This document shows, one piece after another, positions 31,737-41,932 of a DNA stretch of 64,000 nucleotides. Location of the stretch: positions 9,130,545-9,194,544 of the forward strand of contig CM020620.1 in NCBI GenBank assembly GCA_009829735.1. The letters are read 5' to 3'. Below the pieces are notes generated by a model, which saw only the letters and a list, made by a program, of their open reading frames with translations, was not told where the DNA came from and did not search any database. This stretch comes from Pyropia yezoensis. Lineage: Eukaryota > Rhodophyta > Bangiophyceae > Bangiales > Bangiaceae. A program made the position numbers and the translations under genes. Within the stretch, counting starts at the first letter, position 1; each line of letters begins with the position of its first letter.

Positions 31737-33683
31737 ATGGCTAGCTCGGACCCCCCGTCGTCCGGGGAGTACACGGGTGACGCACGTACTTCAGTGCCTT
31801 TGAATACTGGTGAGACACAGGTGGGTTTACCTGGGGTCGCTGAGGGACTAGAGGTCCCTCAAGCCAGCAGGACTGGAAGTACGGGCGGGCAACAGGCCAC
31901 CCCGACTCAGTCGGGAGTTCACTCGGGTGACACTTCTGATGTGGGTGGGCCGAAGTCTGGCCACCGTGTGGTACACTCAACGAGAACGTCCCAAGAGGTG
32001 AGGACTGTCCCCGCGGGATCCACCCGGGCTGGAGCCAACTTTGGCTTGGAGTCGTCGCCAACTAGGCTTTCGGAGGACGGTGGACCTCCGTTGGTCGGCG
32101 ATGGGCTCGCTCCCATGCCCCCGGATGAGACCCCTGAGGATTGTGGTTACCCCTCAGGTGGACTCCCGGAGGCGGACCAAGACTCAACTGGAGTCGTCAA
32201 CCCACTCCTCGCGGAAACTGTCCGTCGGGAGGCGACCAATGTGTTGCGGCAGACTTTGCCGGACCTGGTGGTCACGATGACGAATACTATTCTGAATCAG
32301 ATTGTGGCGAGTTTGCCAGATGGCCTTAATGTCCAGACCGGATTGGGGCTTTCGAGCCCGCAGGCGCAAGGGGAATCCCCCCTTACGCCTATCTCTGGTC
32401 GCCCCGAACTGGGGGCGACACCTGTGACTCCCAACGAGGGAGCCACACCATACTCGGTGGGGCGTACGCCCTTCACGGGGGAGTTCCCCCCGGAAACGCC
32501 GGCGGCTACACTAAGCGCGCCGCGCCGGACTACAGGCACTGAGAGTGAACTTACCCCAGTGCCACAGCGGCTGTTCCCTCAACGTGAGGTGCCGCTCAAG
32601 ATCCAGGTAGCCAACCCGGTCTACCAGAGGATCTTTGACTGTGAGACCTACGCCCTCCACAACAAGTCGGTGGCGTATGGTCCTGACCAGGCCCGAGCCA
32701 TGGGCCGTGCCAACAAGAATGCACTTCATTCTTTTGGGCACAAAGCGGAGTGGGACGGAACTCCCCCCCTCCGTGTCTTTGAGTTCCTACGTCGTTTCAC
32801 AAAAGCCTGTGACGACAATGCCATAAGTGAAGGCATGGCTTTTTACATGCTACAGGAGTTTACGAAGGGCGACCTACGGACAGAACTTATGTCCGTCATG
32901 CCCAGCTTCTCAAGTGGAGGCGCTGGGGAGGTGACGTCCTATTTGGAGCTCGTCAACTGGTTGTTGAGAGCCATGGTTGATGAGGCAGCGTTCGCTTCTC
33001 AAGTCGAGGAGTTTACGCAAGCCCATCAGGAAGAGGCGGAGGACGAGTTGTCCTTTGCGGAGCGAGTCCGTAAGCTCAACAATCTTTGTGGGTTTCTTCA
33101 TCCACAAGCTGTGGTGAAGAGTCGGTTTGTGGAGGGACTCCATTGGTCAGTCCGGATGGAGACCCGGGAGCATAACACTGCCCGGGCGACCCTGGCCGAG
33201 TTGGCCAGGCTCGCCTATCGCAGAGGCGAGGCCTACCGCAAGTTGCGGGAGGAACAACGCCAGGAGCGTCAGGCCGAGTTGGCCAAGGAACGGGAGGAGG
33301 CGCGCCAGGCCAGAGAGTTGAGAGAGGCACGCCGAATCCGCAAGGAGAGGGTGGTAGCTGCCGTGGGAACTTCCCAGGGTATGCCTTCGTCTTCCCCAGT
33401 TGGGAAGACCCTTCCCGGACAGGACAATCGGTGTTGGAACTGCAACTCCGATGGTCACTGGGCATATGATTGCCCCATGTTGAGTAAACGCATCCAACAA
33501 CTTGTTAGGAATGCGAGTAAAAAGTCGGCTACGAACGAAGTACGTTCACGCCGCGAGGGTGGGTCTCGACCGGGTGTTGCGGTCGCCACACCCTCGGCGG
33601 AGGAGGCGGACACGTCGTCCTCGGACTCGTCGTCTTCCTCCTCGCCCTCAGATTCGGACGCCAAGTCGGCGGGAAACGAATGA
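31737..33683 (+). CDS. Gag polyprotein of element B
   Basis: 648 residues from ATG 31737 (MASSDPPSSG), the first ATG in the frame. The N-terminal half is Ser/Pro/Gly-rich. Residues about 290-480 form a capsid-like domain (RIFDCETYALHNKSVAYGP ... EFLRRFTKACDDNAISEGMA ... LVNWLLRAM). An Arg/Glu-rich coiled-coil stretch (LREEQRQERQAELAKERE) and one zinc knuckle (CWNCNSDGHWAYDC) follow, then an acidic Ser tail. The frame is intact. Its stop TGA overlaps the pol ATG as ATGA (33680-33683), pointing to termination-reinitiation. Gag packages the RNA; the homolog in element D shares the capsid core. Confidence 0.9.
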   Translation: MASSDPPSSGEYTGDARTSVPLNTGETQVGLPGVAEGLEVPQASRTGSTGGQQATPTQSGVHSGDTSDVGGPKSGHRVVHSTRTSQEVRTVPAGSTRAGANFGLESSPTRLSEDGGPPLVGDGLAPMPPDETPEDCGYPSGGLPEADQDSTGVVNPLLAETVRREATNVLRQTLPDLVVTMTNTILNQIVASLPDGLNVQTGLGLSSPQAQGESPLTPISGRPELGATPVTPNEGATPYSVGRTPFTGEFPPETPAATLSAPRRTTGTESELTPVPQRLFPQREVPLKIQVANPVYQRIFDCETYALHNKSVAYGPDQARAMGRANKNALHSFGHKAEWDGTPPLRVFEFLRRFTKACDDNAISEGMAFYMLQEFTKGDLRTELMSVMPSFSSGGAGEVTSYLELVNWLLRAMVDEAAFASQVEEFTQAHQEEAEDELSFAERVRKLNNLCGFLHPQAVVKSRFVEGLHWSVRMETREHNTARATLAELARLAYRRGEAYRKLREEQRQERQAELAKEREEARQARELREARRIRKERVVAAVGTSQGMPSSSPVGKTLPGQDNRCWNCNSDGHWAYDCPMLSKRIQQLVRNASKKSATNEVRSRREGGSRPGVAVATPSAEEADTSSSDSSSSSSPSDSDAKSAGNE

Positions 33684-36430
33684 CCGTTGGGGCTGGTCGT
33701 CCGAAGCTCACAACGGCAGCCTCGGCCAAGTGGGCCAGGAGGACGAACCAACCGTGCCGGATACTGCGGCGACATAAGGGAGTCTGCCCACCTCGGGTAG
33801 GACTCCCAAAGAACGTAAACCCACGTCGGGTCATCGCGGTGCTGACGGGTGAGAACTTCTAGGTGGCTGGACGGGTGCAACTTGCCCCCGGCCGTGCATG
33901 CTGTACCCGTATCGTACTTGATACCGGGTCAGGAGCCTCCTTGATACGCAAGTCGCTATTACCAATTCAGGTGAAGCTCCAACGCTGGAGGTCCAAAGCT
34001 GACCATATGATTGACATCAATGGTGGGGTACTTCCCATCGTTGGTGACGTGACCCTACCAACTAGGTTGGGGACCCATGAGGTCGACGTGACCTATGGCG
34101 TAGTTGAGAATATATCGGTACCCCTGCTTCTGGGTACCCCTTTTGTTGTTACACAAGTGCCTTTGATTTGTGGCCCTGAGTACTGGGTCAAGTTGATGAA
34201 TGGGGAGACTATCCCCATCCTTGGTAAGGGAAAGTCTGTGGCTCCTGTGACAGTCTCACAGTCGAAGCCTGTTTGCTCTGTGAGGGAAGGGTTTACTGCT
34301 ACCCTGCGTTTAGCCCGCAAAGTCACGTTGTCCCCCAACTCGGTGGCGCACGTTGATGTTGTAACTGATTTTACGGGGAACGGGTTGGTGCACCCTCACC
34401 CCCGTCTTGCTCGCAAGCACCAAGTGCATTTTGCCCTTGGCACGATGGACTCCAAGGCCGGAGTCCCGTGGTGGATCCAGGTGATGAACCTGAGCCCGAC
34501 GCCCAAGTACTTCAAGTCGGGAGCCAAGTACGGCTATATCGACCAACACGAGGGACCGGTAGTAGCGGTCACCCTCAACGCGGGCGCAAGTAGCGACCCG
34601 AAGTCCGGACAGGAGAAGCATCAAACCAAGTCGGCCGCCTCTCCTCGACCCCATGTGAACATGGAGGGTGTCCCCCCCAGGTTGAGGGTTCAAGTTGAAC
34701 GCCTCTTGGACCAATATCACAAGCTGTGGGATGGTCAATTGGGACTCATGAGAGCTACCCAACACCGGATCGAGTTGAAGCCCGGTGCACCCCCTATACG
34801 CCAACAACCGTATAGGGGAGGACCTCGTTCAAGGGCCCTCGTTAAGGAGCAAGTCGATCGCATGGAGGCCCTCGATGTGATCGAGGCCAGTAACGCCGAG
34901 TGGGCCAGTCCGGTGGTTATCGTCCCCAAAGTTGATGGGACCCCCCGGTTTTGTATCGACTACCGTAAGCTCAACGAGAGCACGGTGAAGGACAGTTATC
35001 CCCTACCTAGGATGTATGACTGTCTGGACTCTCTGGGGGAGGCAAACGTGTTCTCTACCCTGGACTGTAACGCGGGGTACTGGCAAATTCCCATTGCCCC
35101 GGAGGACAGGCATAAAACTACCTTTACCTGCCACTGTGGTACCTACCAGTGCAAGCGCCTACCGTTTGGTCTGTGTAACGCGCCGGCAACTTTCCAGCGC
35201 GCTATGGACATGATTCTGGCCGGAGTACGGTGGCAGATCTGTCTTGTGTACCTAGACGATATCATTGTGTTCTCCCGAAGTCCGGAGGAGCACATTGGCC
35301 ATCTTGGCCAGGTGTTCAAGCTACTTGCTGACGCCGGTGTGTCACTGAAGGCGAGTAAGTGCCACCTCTTTATTCAAGAGGTGGAGTACTTGGGACATGT
35401 TGTCCATCCGGGGCGTCTCAGTGTTAACGAGAAGAACTTGAGGGCCATTCGTAAGGCTCAGTACCCCCGGACCCAGACCCAGATGAGGAGCTTCCTCGGG
35501 ATGTGTAACGTGTACCGACGTTTCACCAAGGGCTTCGCCAAGTTGGCGAAGCCGTTGAATGAGCTAGTGAGCTCAACGCTACCGAAGAACCTGCCTCCCC
35601 CAAGTCGGGTGGAGCAGGAATCCTTTGAGACTCTTCGGGACCTTCTGCTGAAGCCCCCCATCTTGGCTATTCCCAGGTTGGGAGGCCACTACATCCTGGA
35701 TGTGGACGCTAGCTACGACCAACTTGGTTGTGTGTTGCTTCAGCAGCAGCCGGACAAGGAGTACTTGCCGGTGGGATACTTCAGTAAGGGGCTGAACTCG
35801 GCCGAGAAGAACTACGGAGTCACCGAGTTGGAAGGACTCGCAGTGGTGTGGGCGGTGACGTCACTTCGTCACTACCTGGAGGGTGAGAAGTTCCTCATCC
35901 GCTGTGACCACCGCGCGTTGCAGTTCATCTTTAAGACGGACTGTACGAACACTCGTCTCAACCGGTGGAGGGTGCGACTGGCACCCTTCAACTTTGACAT
36001 TGAGTACCGACCTGGCAGGCAACATGCCCTTGCCGACGGCCTTTCTCGGGTACCTACCGAGGGGCTGGACACTAACCCAGTGGATGAGGACATCCCCATC
36101 GTGGGGTTAGTCACGCGCTCGGGTCAGGTGTTGAACCCCGAGGCGCCAGGGATCAAGAAGTACTTGCCCCTGTCCCTGGACGAGGTTGTGAAGGCCCAGG
36201 CCGAGAATCCCTTCTGCAAGTCGCAGAGGGATATACTGGATACGGTGGTTGAGACGCGGTTCTTTCTGGGAGACGATGGCCTCCTCATGAGGAGGGGGGT
36301 ATTCCAGGGGACCGAACAACTTGTCGTCCCCGCATCCCTCAAGGACAGTATCCTTGAGAGGGAGCACAACGCTCCCACGGGTGGACACCTGGGGTCTAGT
36401 AACCTGTTCCAGACCCTGAGGACACGGTAC
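33680..36430 (+). pseudogene. Pol of element B, part 1: protease, RT, RNase H, start of integrase
   Basis: The frame opens with ATG 33680 (inside the gag stop), runs 60 codons to an in-frame TAG (33860-33862) and continues without further stops. After the TAG: aspartic protease IVLDTGSGASLIRKSLL; RT with FCIDYRKLNE, FSTLDCNAGYWQI, LPFGLCNAPATFQ and the YLDD box; RNase H VDASYDQLGCVLL ... ELEGLAVVWA ... DHRALQFI ... ALADGLSR; and the first half of the integrase zinc domain. At 36431 a solo LTR interrupts it after TLRTRY, so the frame runs on into LTR sequence and stops at 36709. The TAG is also present in element A at the same place, so it may be recoded rather than a defect. Confidence 0.9.
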
Positions 36431-36969
36431 TGTAGCAGTACTCCCAAGCACCAACCCCGAGTCAGGGAAGGAAGAGGAGTATTGCCGATATCCCAACTTG
36501 GGACACCGGAAGCAAGCACCTCCACACAGCCGAACACGGAACTTGCGTGTGGTGAGCAGGTCCACTCACCAAGGCACGAACAAGATGTGTCGGAGCCAGA
36601 CGGTGTTTTCTTGCTTGGCCAGCCAAGGTGGGCCCTCCCCGCCTTGCTGTCCCTCCTTATCAACCCTCCTCACACGCTCACGCAACCCCTCAAAACACTC
36701 AGAAAATGAACCCTCAAACAAACCAATCATATCACTCCACATGCAAAGAACTCAAAGCGTAGAAATCCGTCTGGCTCCCGTGCAAAAATCCCAAGAAACA
36801 AATACCAGCAGCATTACCCTGCTCTAGTATGTCGGAAGTCCTAGTCGAATTTCCGTCCAGAAGTCAGAAGTTTCACCATCGTGGGTCGGGTGAATTTCGA
36901 CTTCCGGTCAGGTCCACTTGACCCGAATCTTCAAAGTATTGGTACCGAATTCCGGCCCAATCTCCCACA
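36431..36969. mobile_element. solo LTR (539 bp) inside element B pol
   Basis: Begins TGTAGCAGTACTCCC and ends GGCCCAATCTCCCACA, flanked by a perfect 5-bp duplication GGTAC (36426-36430 and 36970-36974). Removing it with one duplicate restores the RT/integrase reading TLRTRYYWPS. It is unlike the LTRs of A and B, so it belongs to another family; its internal region has been lost by LTR-LTR recombination. Orientation cannot be decided. Confidence 0.9.
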
Positions 36970-37777
36970 GGTACTACTGGCCGTCCATTGTGGTAGACAT
37001 CTACAGTTGGGTGGCTGCCTGCACAAGTTGTGCACAGAATCGTCTGATGGAACGGCGGCCTACTACGGCTATGCTATTGTTCCCGGCCAAGGAGCCCTTC
37101 GCCGCGTTGGCGATGGACATCCTTGGGCCACTGCCCGTGACCGAGGAGGGCAACCAGTACCTTCTGGTCATCTGTGACCGCTTCACGAAACTTACGCGAG
37201 CGATCCCACTGGCAGAGATCACGGCCATGTCGGTCGTGTCAGCCTTCCTAGATCACTGGGTTGCCGCGTATGGCATCCCAGATAGTACACTATCGGACAA
37301 TGGACCGCAATTTGCGTCTGTACTGTTTCAGGGAGTGCTGGATATGTTGGGGGTTAAGGCAAACTATGCCACCCCCTACCACCCACAAACTAATGGGCAG
37401 GTGGAGCGCTTCAACAAAACTATTGTTAGGCAGCTACGCCACTATGTGAGTGAGCACGTAAAGACGTGGGACCAATACATTTCTATCCTTACTACTGCCT
37501 ACAATTCGCAGGTTCACTCATCTACCGGGGAAGTACCCCTCGCTTTTGTGACCCCCCGTCGCGTGCTGTCTATTGCCGTGCGGCGGTCGCTCCCAACTAG
37601 GGAGGATGGTGGCAGTACGCCTACTCCTACTGAGAGTAAGGCGGAGTTCGCCGCTAGGCTTGAAAAACGCATCCCTAAAGTCAGGGCTGAGATGGACAAA
37701 GCACAAAAGCGCTACAAGCGTACCTTTGACAAAAAGGTGCGCAATGCTAAACATGTCCCCGAGCAGGGTGACTCGGT
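36970..37777 (+). pseudogene. Pol of element B, part 2: integrase, 3' truncated
   Basis: Continues from part 1 as YYWPSIVVDIYSWVAACTSC with the second half of the zinc domain, then the core ALAMDILGPLPVTEEGNQY (first Asp), TLSDNGPQFASV (second Asp) and HPQTNGQVERFNKT (Glu), all intact. The C-terminal domain breaks off at KHVPEQGDSV, where element A continues WVLAHSHTPTGG into the chromodomain. The next bases are the inverted remnant of the extra ORF. Confidence 0.88.
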
Positions 37778-37845
37778 GCTGCCCCGTAGGAGGTGTCCTC
37801 CATGCGCTCGTCAAGAGAGTCCGTCTCCACTCCCGGAGTCGCCAT
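37778..37845 (-). pseudogene. 5' remnant of the convergent extra ORF in element B
   Basis: On the minus strand from ATG 37845 the frame reads MATPGVETDSLDERMEDTSY, matching the start of the extra ORF of element A (MAIQGLESDSLDERKEDTSY). It is cut after about 22 codons by the deletion that also removed the pol C-terminus. In element A terms the deletion runs from about 28326 to about 25912, 2.4 kb. Confidence 0.7.
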
Positions 37846-38170
37846 GGCTCTCCCCAAGTTGGGGAGAGACGCTCTGGCTATCGCAGCACGAGACCCGCCT
37901 CGAGTTGAGGGGGACTCGGATCGTGGGTATACGGGTGGCCTCCCCAGCGTGGGGCGGCCCAGTGGAAGGTGAAGGGGAGGTGGTGGTGGTGGTGAAGTGT
38001 GAACTGAGGAGAGCAAGCTGCCGAGTGGGCAAGCTTGACGAGAGGGGCGGTCAACGTGACCGCCTCCACATCCGTGTTACGTACTCGATGGGGGACAGCA
38101 AGTCGCGCCCCCAACGCCGAGACGTGCGATTACGCACCCCCTCACAGGGCCGACCGGGTCGGTCGGAACT

Positions 38171-38183
38171 GAGGAGAGGGGAG
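38171..38183 (+). promoter_or_regulatory. polypurine tract of element B
   Basis: GAGGAGAGGGGAG immediately precedes the 3' LTR. It is the expected primer for plus-strand DNA synthesis. The equivalent in element A is GAGAAGAGGGGAG. Confidence 0.8.
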
Positions 38184-38652
38184 TGTGGCAGTATTGACGC
38201 CAAGGTAGGGGGGCAACACGTGCCATGCAAGGGGCGGCAGGCCACTAGCCTGATCCGTTCCTCCCCCTGCATTTGGGTCCATATTCCCTAAGTTTGGGAT
38301 AGTTAGCTTAGTAGTAAATCCAACTTGGATTTGAGGGTTTTCTGCATTTATCGTCTTGAGTTTTCGTGTGGCCCGGTGGGCAGGTGCTGGGGTGGGAGAT
38401 TCTGAGTGGCGAGATTCTGAGTGGACCCTTGGGGGATAAGGGGAGGGACAGCGGGGCTTGGCCCTGCGTCCCCGTCCCGACCAAGAAACTGTTGGACCAC
38501 ACACCATCCTCTTGTTTGTCCGTGGGGGGTTTGCCCCACAACAGGCACAGAGTGTGTGCAACTTGCACTTCTTCCGGTTCCCCCGACACGGGAGGCAGCC
38601 CTAGCACACCGCCCCAACTTGGGTGCCGTGTGTGCTTGTGGTTTTTGCCACA
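38184..38652 (+). repeat. 3' LTR of element B
   Basis: 469 bp, same length as the 5' LTR and about 98% identical by eye. It ends at TGCCACA followed by the GTGCT duplication and then the resumed pol of element A. Confidence 0.95.
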
Positions 38653-39392
38653 GTGCTTGCGAGCAAGACGGGGGTGAGGGTGCACCAACCCGTTCCCCGT
38701 ATAATCAGTTACAACGTCAACGTGCGCCACCGAGTTGGGGGGCAACGTGACTTTACGGGCTAGACGCAGGGTAGCAGTAAACCCTGCTCTCACAGAGCAA
38801 ACAGGCTTCGACTGTGAGACTTTCACAGGAGCCACAGACTTTCCCTTACCAAGGATGGGGATAGTCTCCCCATTCATCAACTTGACCCAGTACTCAGGGC
38901 CACAAATCAAAGGCACTTAGGTTACGACATAAGGGGTACCCAGAAGCAGGGGTACCGATATATTCTACACTACTCCATAGGTCACGTTGACCTCGTGGGT
39001 TCCCAACCTAGTTGGTAGGGTCACGCACCAACGATGGGAAGTACCCCACCATTGATGTCAATCATATGGTCAGCTTTGGACCTCCAGCGTTGGAGCTTCA
39101 TCTCCTTTGGTAATAGCGACTTGCGTATCAAGGAGGCTCCTGACCCGGTATCGAGTACGATACGGGCACAACAGGCGCGGCCGGGGGCAAGTTGCACCCG
39201 TCCAGCCACCTAGAAGTTCTCACCCGTCAGCACCGCGATGACCCGACGTGGGTTTACGTTCTTGGGGAGTCCTACCCGAGGTGGGCGGGCTCCCTTAGGT
39301 CGCCGCAGTATCCGGCACGGTTGGTTCGTCCTCTTGGCCCACTTGGCCGAGGCTGCCGTTGTGAGCTTCGGACGGCCAGCTCCAACGGTCAT
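38653..39392 (-). pseudogene. Pol of element A, part 1: protease region
   Basis: Starts at ATG overlapping the gag stop (39392), reaches an in-frame TAG at 39210-39212, then continues through the protease motif IVLDTGSGASLIRKSLL. A one-base deletion near 39023 (GGTGCGTG against GGTGACGTG in B) shifts the frame, and a CAA-to-TAA change (about 38917-38919) adds a stop before VPLICGPEYW. It ends at LARKH where element B is inserted; pol resumes at 31148. Confidence 0.88.
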
Positions 39393-41335
39393 TCGTTTCC
39401 CGCCGACTGGGCGTCCGAATTTGAGGGCGGAGGGGAAGACGACGAGTCCGAGGACGACGTGTCCGCCTCCTCCGCCAAGGGTGTGGCGACCGCGACGACC
39501 GGTCGAGACTCACCCTCGCGGCGTGAACGCACTTCGTTCGTAGCCGACTTCTTACTCGCATTCCGAACAAGTTGTTGAATATGTTTACTCAACATGGGGC
39601 AATCATATGCCCAGTGTCCATCGGAGTTGCAGTTCCAACACCGATTGTCAGTTCCCGGAGGGGTCTTCCAGACTTGGGAAGCCGAAGTGGTACCCTTAGA
39701 AGTTCCCACGGCAGCTACCACCCTCTCCCTGCGGATTCGGCGCGCCTCTCGCAACTCTCTGGCCTGGCGCGCCTCCTCCCGTTCCTTGGCCAACTCGGCC
39801 TGACGCTCCTGGCGTTGTTCCTCCCGCAGCTTGCGGTAGGCCTCGCCTCTGCGGTAGGCGAACCTAGCCAACTCGGCCAGGGTCGCCCGGGCAGTGTTAT
39901 GCTCCCGGGTCTCCATCCGGACTGACCAATGGAGTCCCTCCACAAATCGACTCTTCACCACAGCTTGTGAATGAAGGAACCCACAAAGATTGTGGAGCTT
40001 ACGAACCCGCTCCGCAAAGGACAACTCGTCCTCCGCCTCTTCCTGATGGGCTTGCGTAAACTCCTCGACGTGAGAAGCCAGCGCCGCTTCATAAACCATG
40101 GCTCTCAACAACCAGTTGACGAGCTCCAAATAGGACGTCACCTCCCCAGCGCCTCCACTTGAGGAGCTGGGCATGACGGACATAAGTTCTGTCCGTAGGT
40201 CGCCCTTCGTAAACTCCTGTAGCATGTAAAAAGCCATGCCTTCACTTATGGCATTGTCGTCACAGGCTTTTGTGAAACGACGTAGGAACTCAAAGACACG
40301 GAGGGGGGGAGTTCCGTCCCACTCCGCTTTGTGCCCAAAAGAATGAAGTGCATTCTTGTTGGCACGGCCCATGGCTCGGGCCTGGTCAGGACCATACGCC
40401 ACCGACTTGTTGTGGAGGGCGTAGGTCTCACAGTCAAAGATCCTCTGGTAGACCGGGTTGGCTACCTGGATCTTGAGCGGCACCTCACGTTGAGGGAACA
40501 GCCGCTGTGGCACTGGGGTAAGTTCACCCTCAGTGCCTGTAGTCCGGCGCGGCGCGCTTAGTGTAGCCGCCGGCGTTTCCGGGGGGAACTCCCCCATGAA
40601 GGACGTACGCCCCACCGAGTATGGTGTGGCTCCCTCGTTGGGAGTCGCAGGTGTCGCCCCCTGTTCGGGGCGACCAGAGGTAGGCGTGAAGAGGGATTCC
40701 CCCTGCGCCTGCGGGCTCGAAAGCCCCAATCCGGTCTGGACATTAAGGCCATCTGGCAAACTCGCCCCAATCTGATTCAGAATAGTATTCGTCATCGTGA
40801 CCACCAGGTCCGGCAAAGTCTGCCGCAACACATTGGTCGCCTCCCGACGGACAGTTTCCGCGAGGAGTGGATTGACGACTGCAGTTGAGTCTTGGTCCGC
40901 CTCCGGGAGTCCACCTGAGGGGTAACCACAATCCTCAGGGGTCTCATCCGGGGGCATGGGCGCGAGCCCATCGCCGACCAACGGAGGTCCGCCGTCCTCC
41001 GAAAGCCTAGTTGGCGACGGCTCCGAGCCAAAGTTGGCTCCAGCCCGGGTGGATCCCGCGGGGACAGTCCTCACCTCTTGGGACGTTCTCGTTGAGTGTA
41101 CCACGCGGTGGCCAGACTTCGGCCCACCCACAGCAGAAGTGTCACCCGAATGAACTCCCGACTGAGTCGGGGTGGCCGGTTGCCCGCCCGTACTTCCTGT
41201 CCTGCTGGCTTGAGGGACCTCTAGTCCCTCTGCGACCCCAGGTACACCTACATGTGTCTCACCAGTGTTCGAAGGCACTGAAGTACGTGCGTCCCCCGTG
41301 TACTCCCCGGACGACGGGGGGTCCGAACCGGACAT
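39389..41335 (-). CDS. Gag polyprotein of element A
   Basis: 648 residues from ATG 41335 (MSGSDPPSSG), intact and very similar to Gag of element B: Ser/Pro/Gly-rich N-terminus, capsid core (IFDCETYALHNKSVAYGPDQ ... ISEGMAFYMLQEF), Arg/Glu-rich helix, zinc knuckle CWNCNSDGHWAYDC and an acidic Ser tail. Its stop overlaps the pol ATG as in B. With pol dead this could at most supply Gag in trans. Confidence 0.88.
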   Translation of the reverse strand: MSGSDPPSSGEYTGDARTSVPSNTGETHVGVPGVAEGLEVPQASRTGSTGGQPATPTQSGVHSGDTSAVGGPKSGHRVVHSTRTSQEVRTVPAGSTRAGANFGSEPSPTRLSEDGGPPLVGDGLAPMPPDETPEDCGYPSGGLPEADQDSTAVVNPLLAETVRREATNVLRQTLPDLVVTMTNTILNQIGASLPDGLNVQTGLGLSSPQAQGESLFTPTSGRPEQGATPATPNEGATPYSVGRTSFMGEFPPETPAATLSAPRRTTGTEGELTPVPQRLFPQREVPLKIQVANPVYQRIFDCETYALHNKSVAYGPDQARAMGRANKNALHSFGHKAEWDGTPPLRVFEFLRRFTKACDDNAISEGMAFYMLQEFTKGDLRTELMSVMPSSSSGGAGEVTSYLELVNWLLRAMVYEAALASHVEEFTQAHQEEAEDELSFAERVRKLHNLCGFLHSQAVVKSRFVEGLHWSVRMETREHNTARATLAELARFAYRRGEAYRKLREEQRQERQAELAKEREEARQARELREARRIRRERVVAAVGTSKGTTSASQVWKTPPGTDNRCWNCNSDGHWAYDCPMLSKHIQQLVRNASKKSATNEVRSRREGESRPVVAVATPLAEEADTSSSDSSSSPPPSNSDAQSAGNE

Positions 41336-41454
41336 GTTGGCTAACGATCCGTATGACACGGTCCAAGTCCACCGTTCCTCTGAGACAGAGGGCCCCCTAC
41401 ACCCGGGTGCACCCGGAGTTAAAGTTTACCTCTGTCCCCTGCTGCTCCACCAAA

Positions 41455-41927
41455 TGTGGCAAAAATCACTTACACACACGACACCCAAGTTGGAGCGGTG
41501 CACAAGGGCTGCCTCCCGTGTCGGGGGAACCGGAACAAGTGCAAGTCGCACACACTCTATCCCTGTTGTGGGGCAATCACCCCACTGACAGACAACAAGA
41601 TGGTGTGTGGGCCAGCAACAGTTTCTTGGTCGGGACGGGGACGCAGGGCCAAGCCCCGCTGTCCCTCCCCTTATCCTCCCAGGGTCCACTCAGAATCTCG
41701 CCACTCAGAATCTCCCACCCCAGCACCTGCCCACCGGGCCACACGAAAACTCAAGACGATAAATGCAGAAAACCCTCAAATCCAAGTTGGATTTACTACT
41801 AAGCTAACTATCCCAAACTTAGGGAATGTGGACCCAAATGCAGGGGGAGGAACGGGTCAGGCTAGTGGCCTGCCGCCCCTTGCATGGCACGTGTTGCCCC
41901 CCCTACCTGGGGGTCAATACTGCCACA
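41455..41927 (-). repeat. 5' LTR of element A
   Basis: 473 bp; read on the minus strand it runs TGTGGCAGTATTGACCCCC to ATTTTTGCCACA and is followed after two bases by the primer-binding site TGGTGGAGCAGCAGGGG (41452 downward). Confidence 0.93.
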
Positions 41928-41932
41928 TGTAC

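Larger units (their letters stand above)
31149..38652 (+). mobile_element. Ty3/gypsy element B nested in element A pol
   Basis: 7.5-kb LTR element in the opposite orientation to its host copy. The 469-bp LTRs (31149-31617, 38184-38652) differ at about nine positions by eye. The flanks are a perfect 5-bp duplication, GTGCT (31144-31148 and 38653-38657), exactly at the break in element A pol. Primer-binding site, gag, pol and purine tract are present. RT and integrase catalytic residues look intact, but pol is split by a solo LTR (36431-36969) and everything from the end of integrase through most of the extra ORF has been deleted, so no chromodomain remains. Confidence 0.95.
25041..41927 (-). 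mobile_element. Ty3/gypsy chromovirus element A (outer element of the nest)
   Basis: Minus-strand LTR retrotransposon with two 473-bp LTRs (25041-25513 and 41455-41927), ends TGTGGCA...TGCCACA. Flanks are TGCAC (25036-25040) and TGTAC (41928-41932), a 5-bp target duplication with one change. In order on the minus strand: 5' LTR, primer-binding site, gag, pol with chromodomain, a convergent extra ORF on the opposite strand, purine tract, 3' LTR. Element B (31149-38652) sits inside pol. Without B the element is about 9.4 kb. The LTRs differ at about 16 positions by eye. Pol carries several disabling changes, so A is inactive. Confidence 0.92.

Noticed and set aside
36498..36827. Short ORF inside the solo LTR
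   Set aside because: Non-coding LTR sequence bounded by target duplications; no domain.
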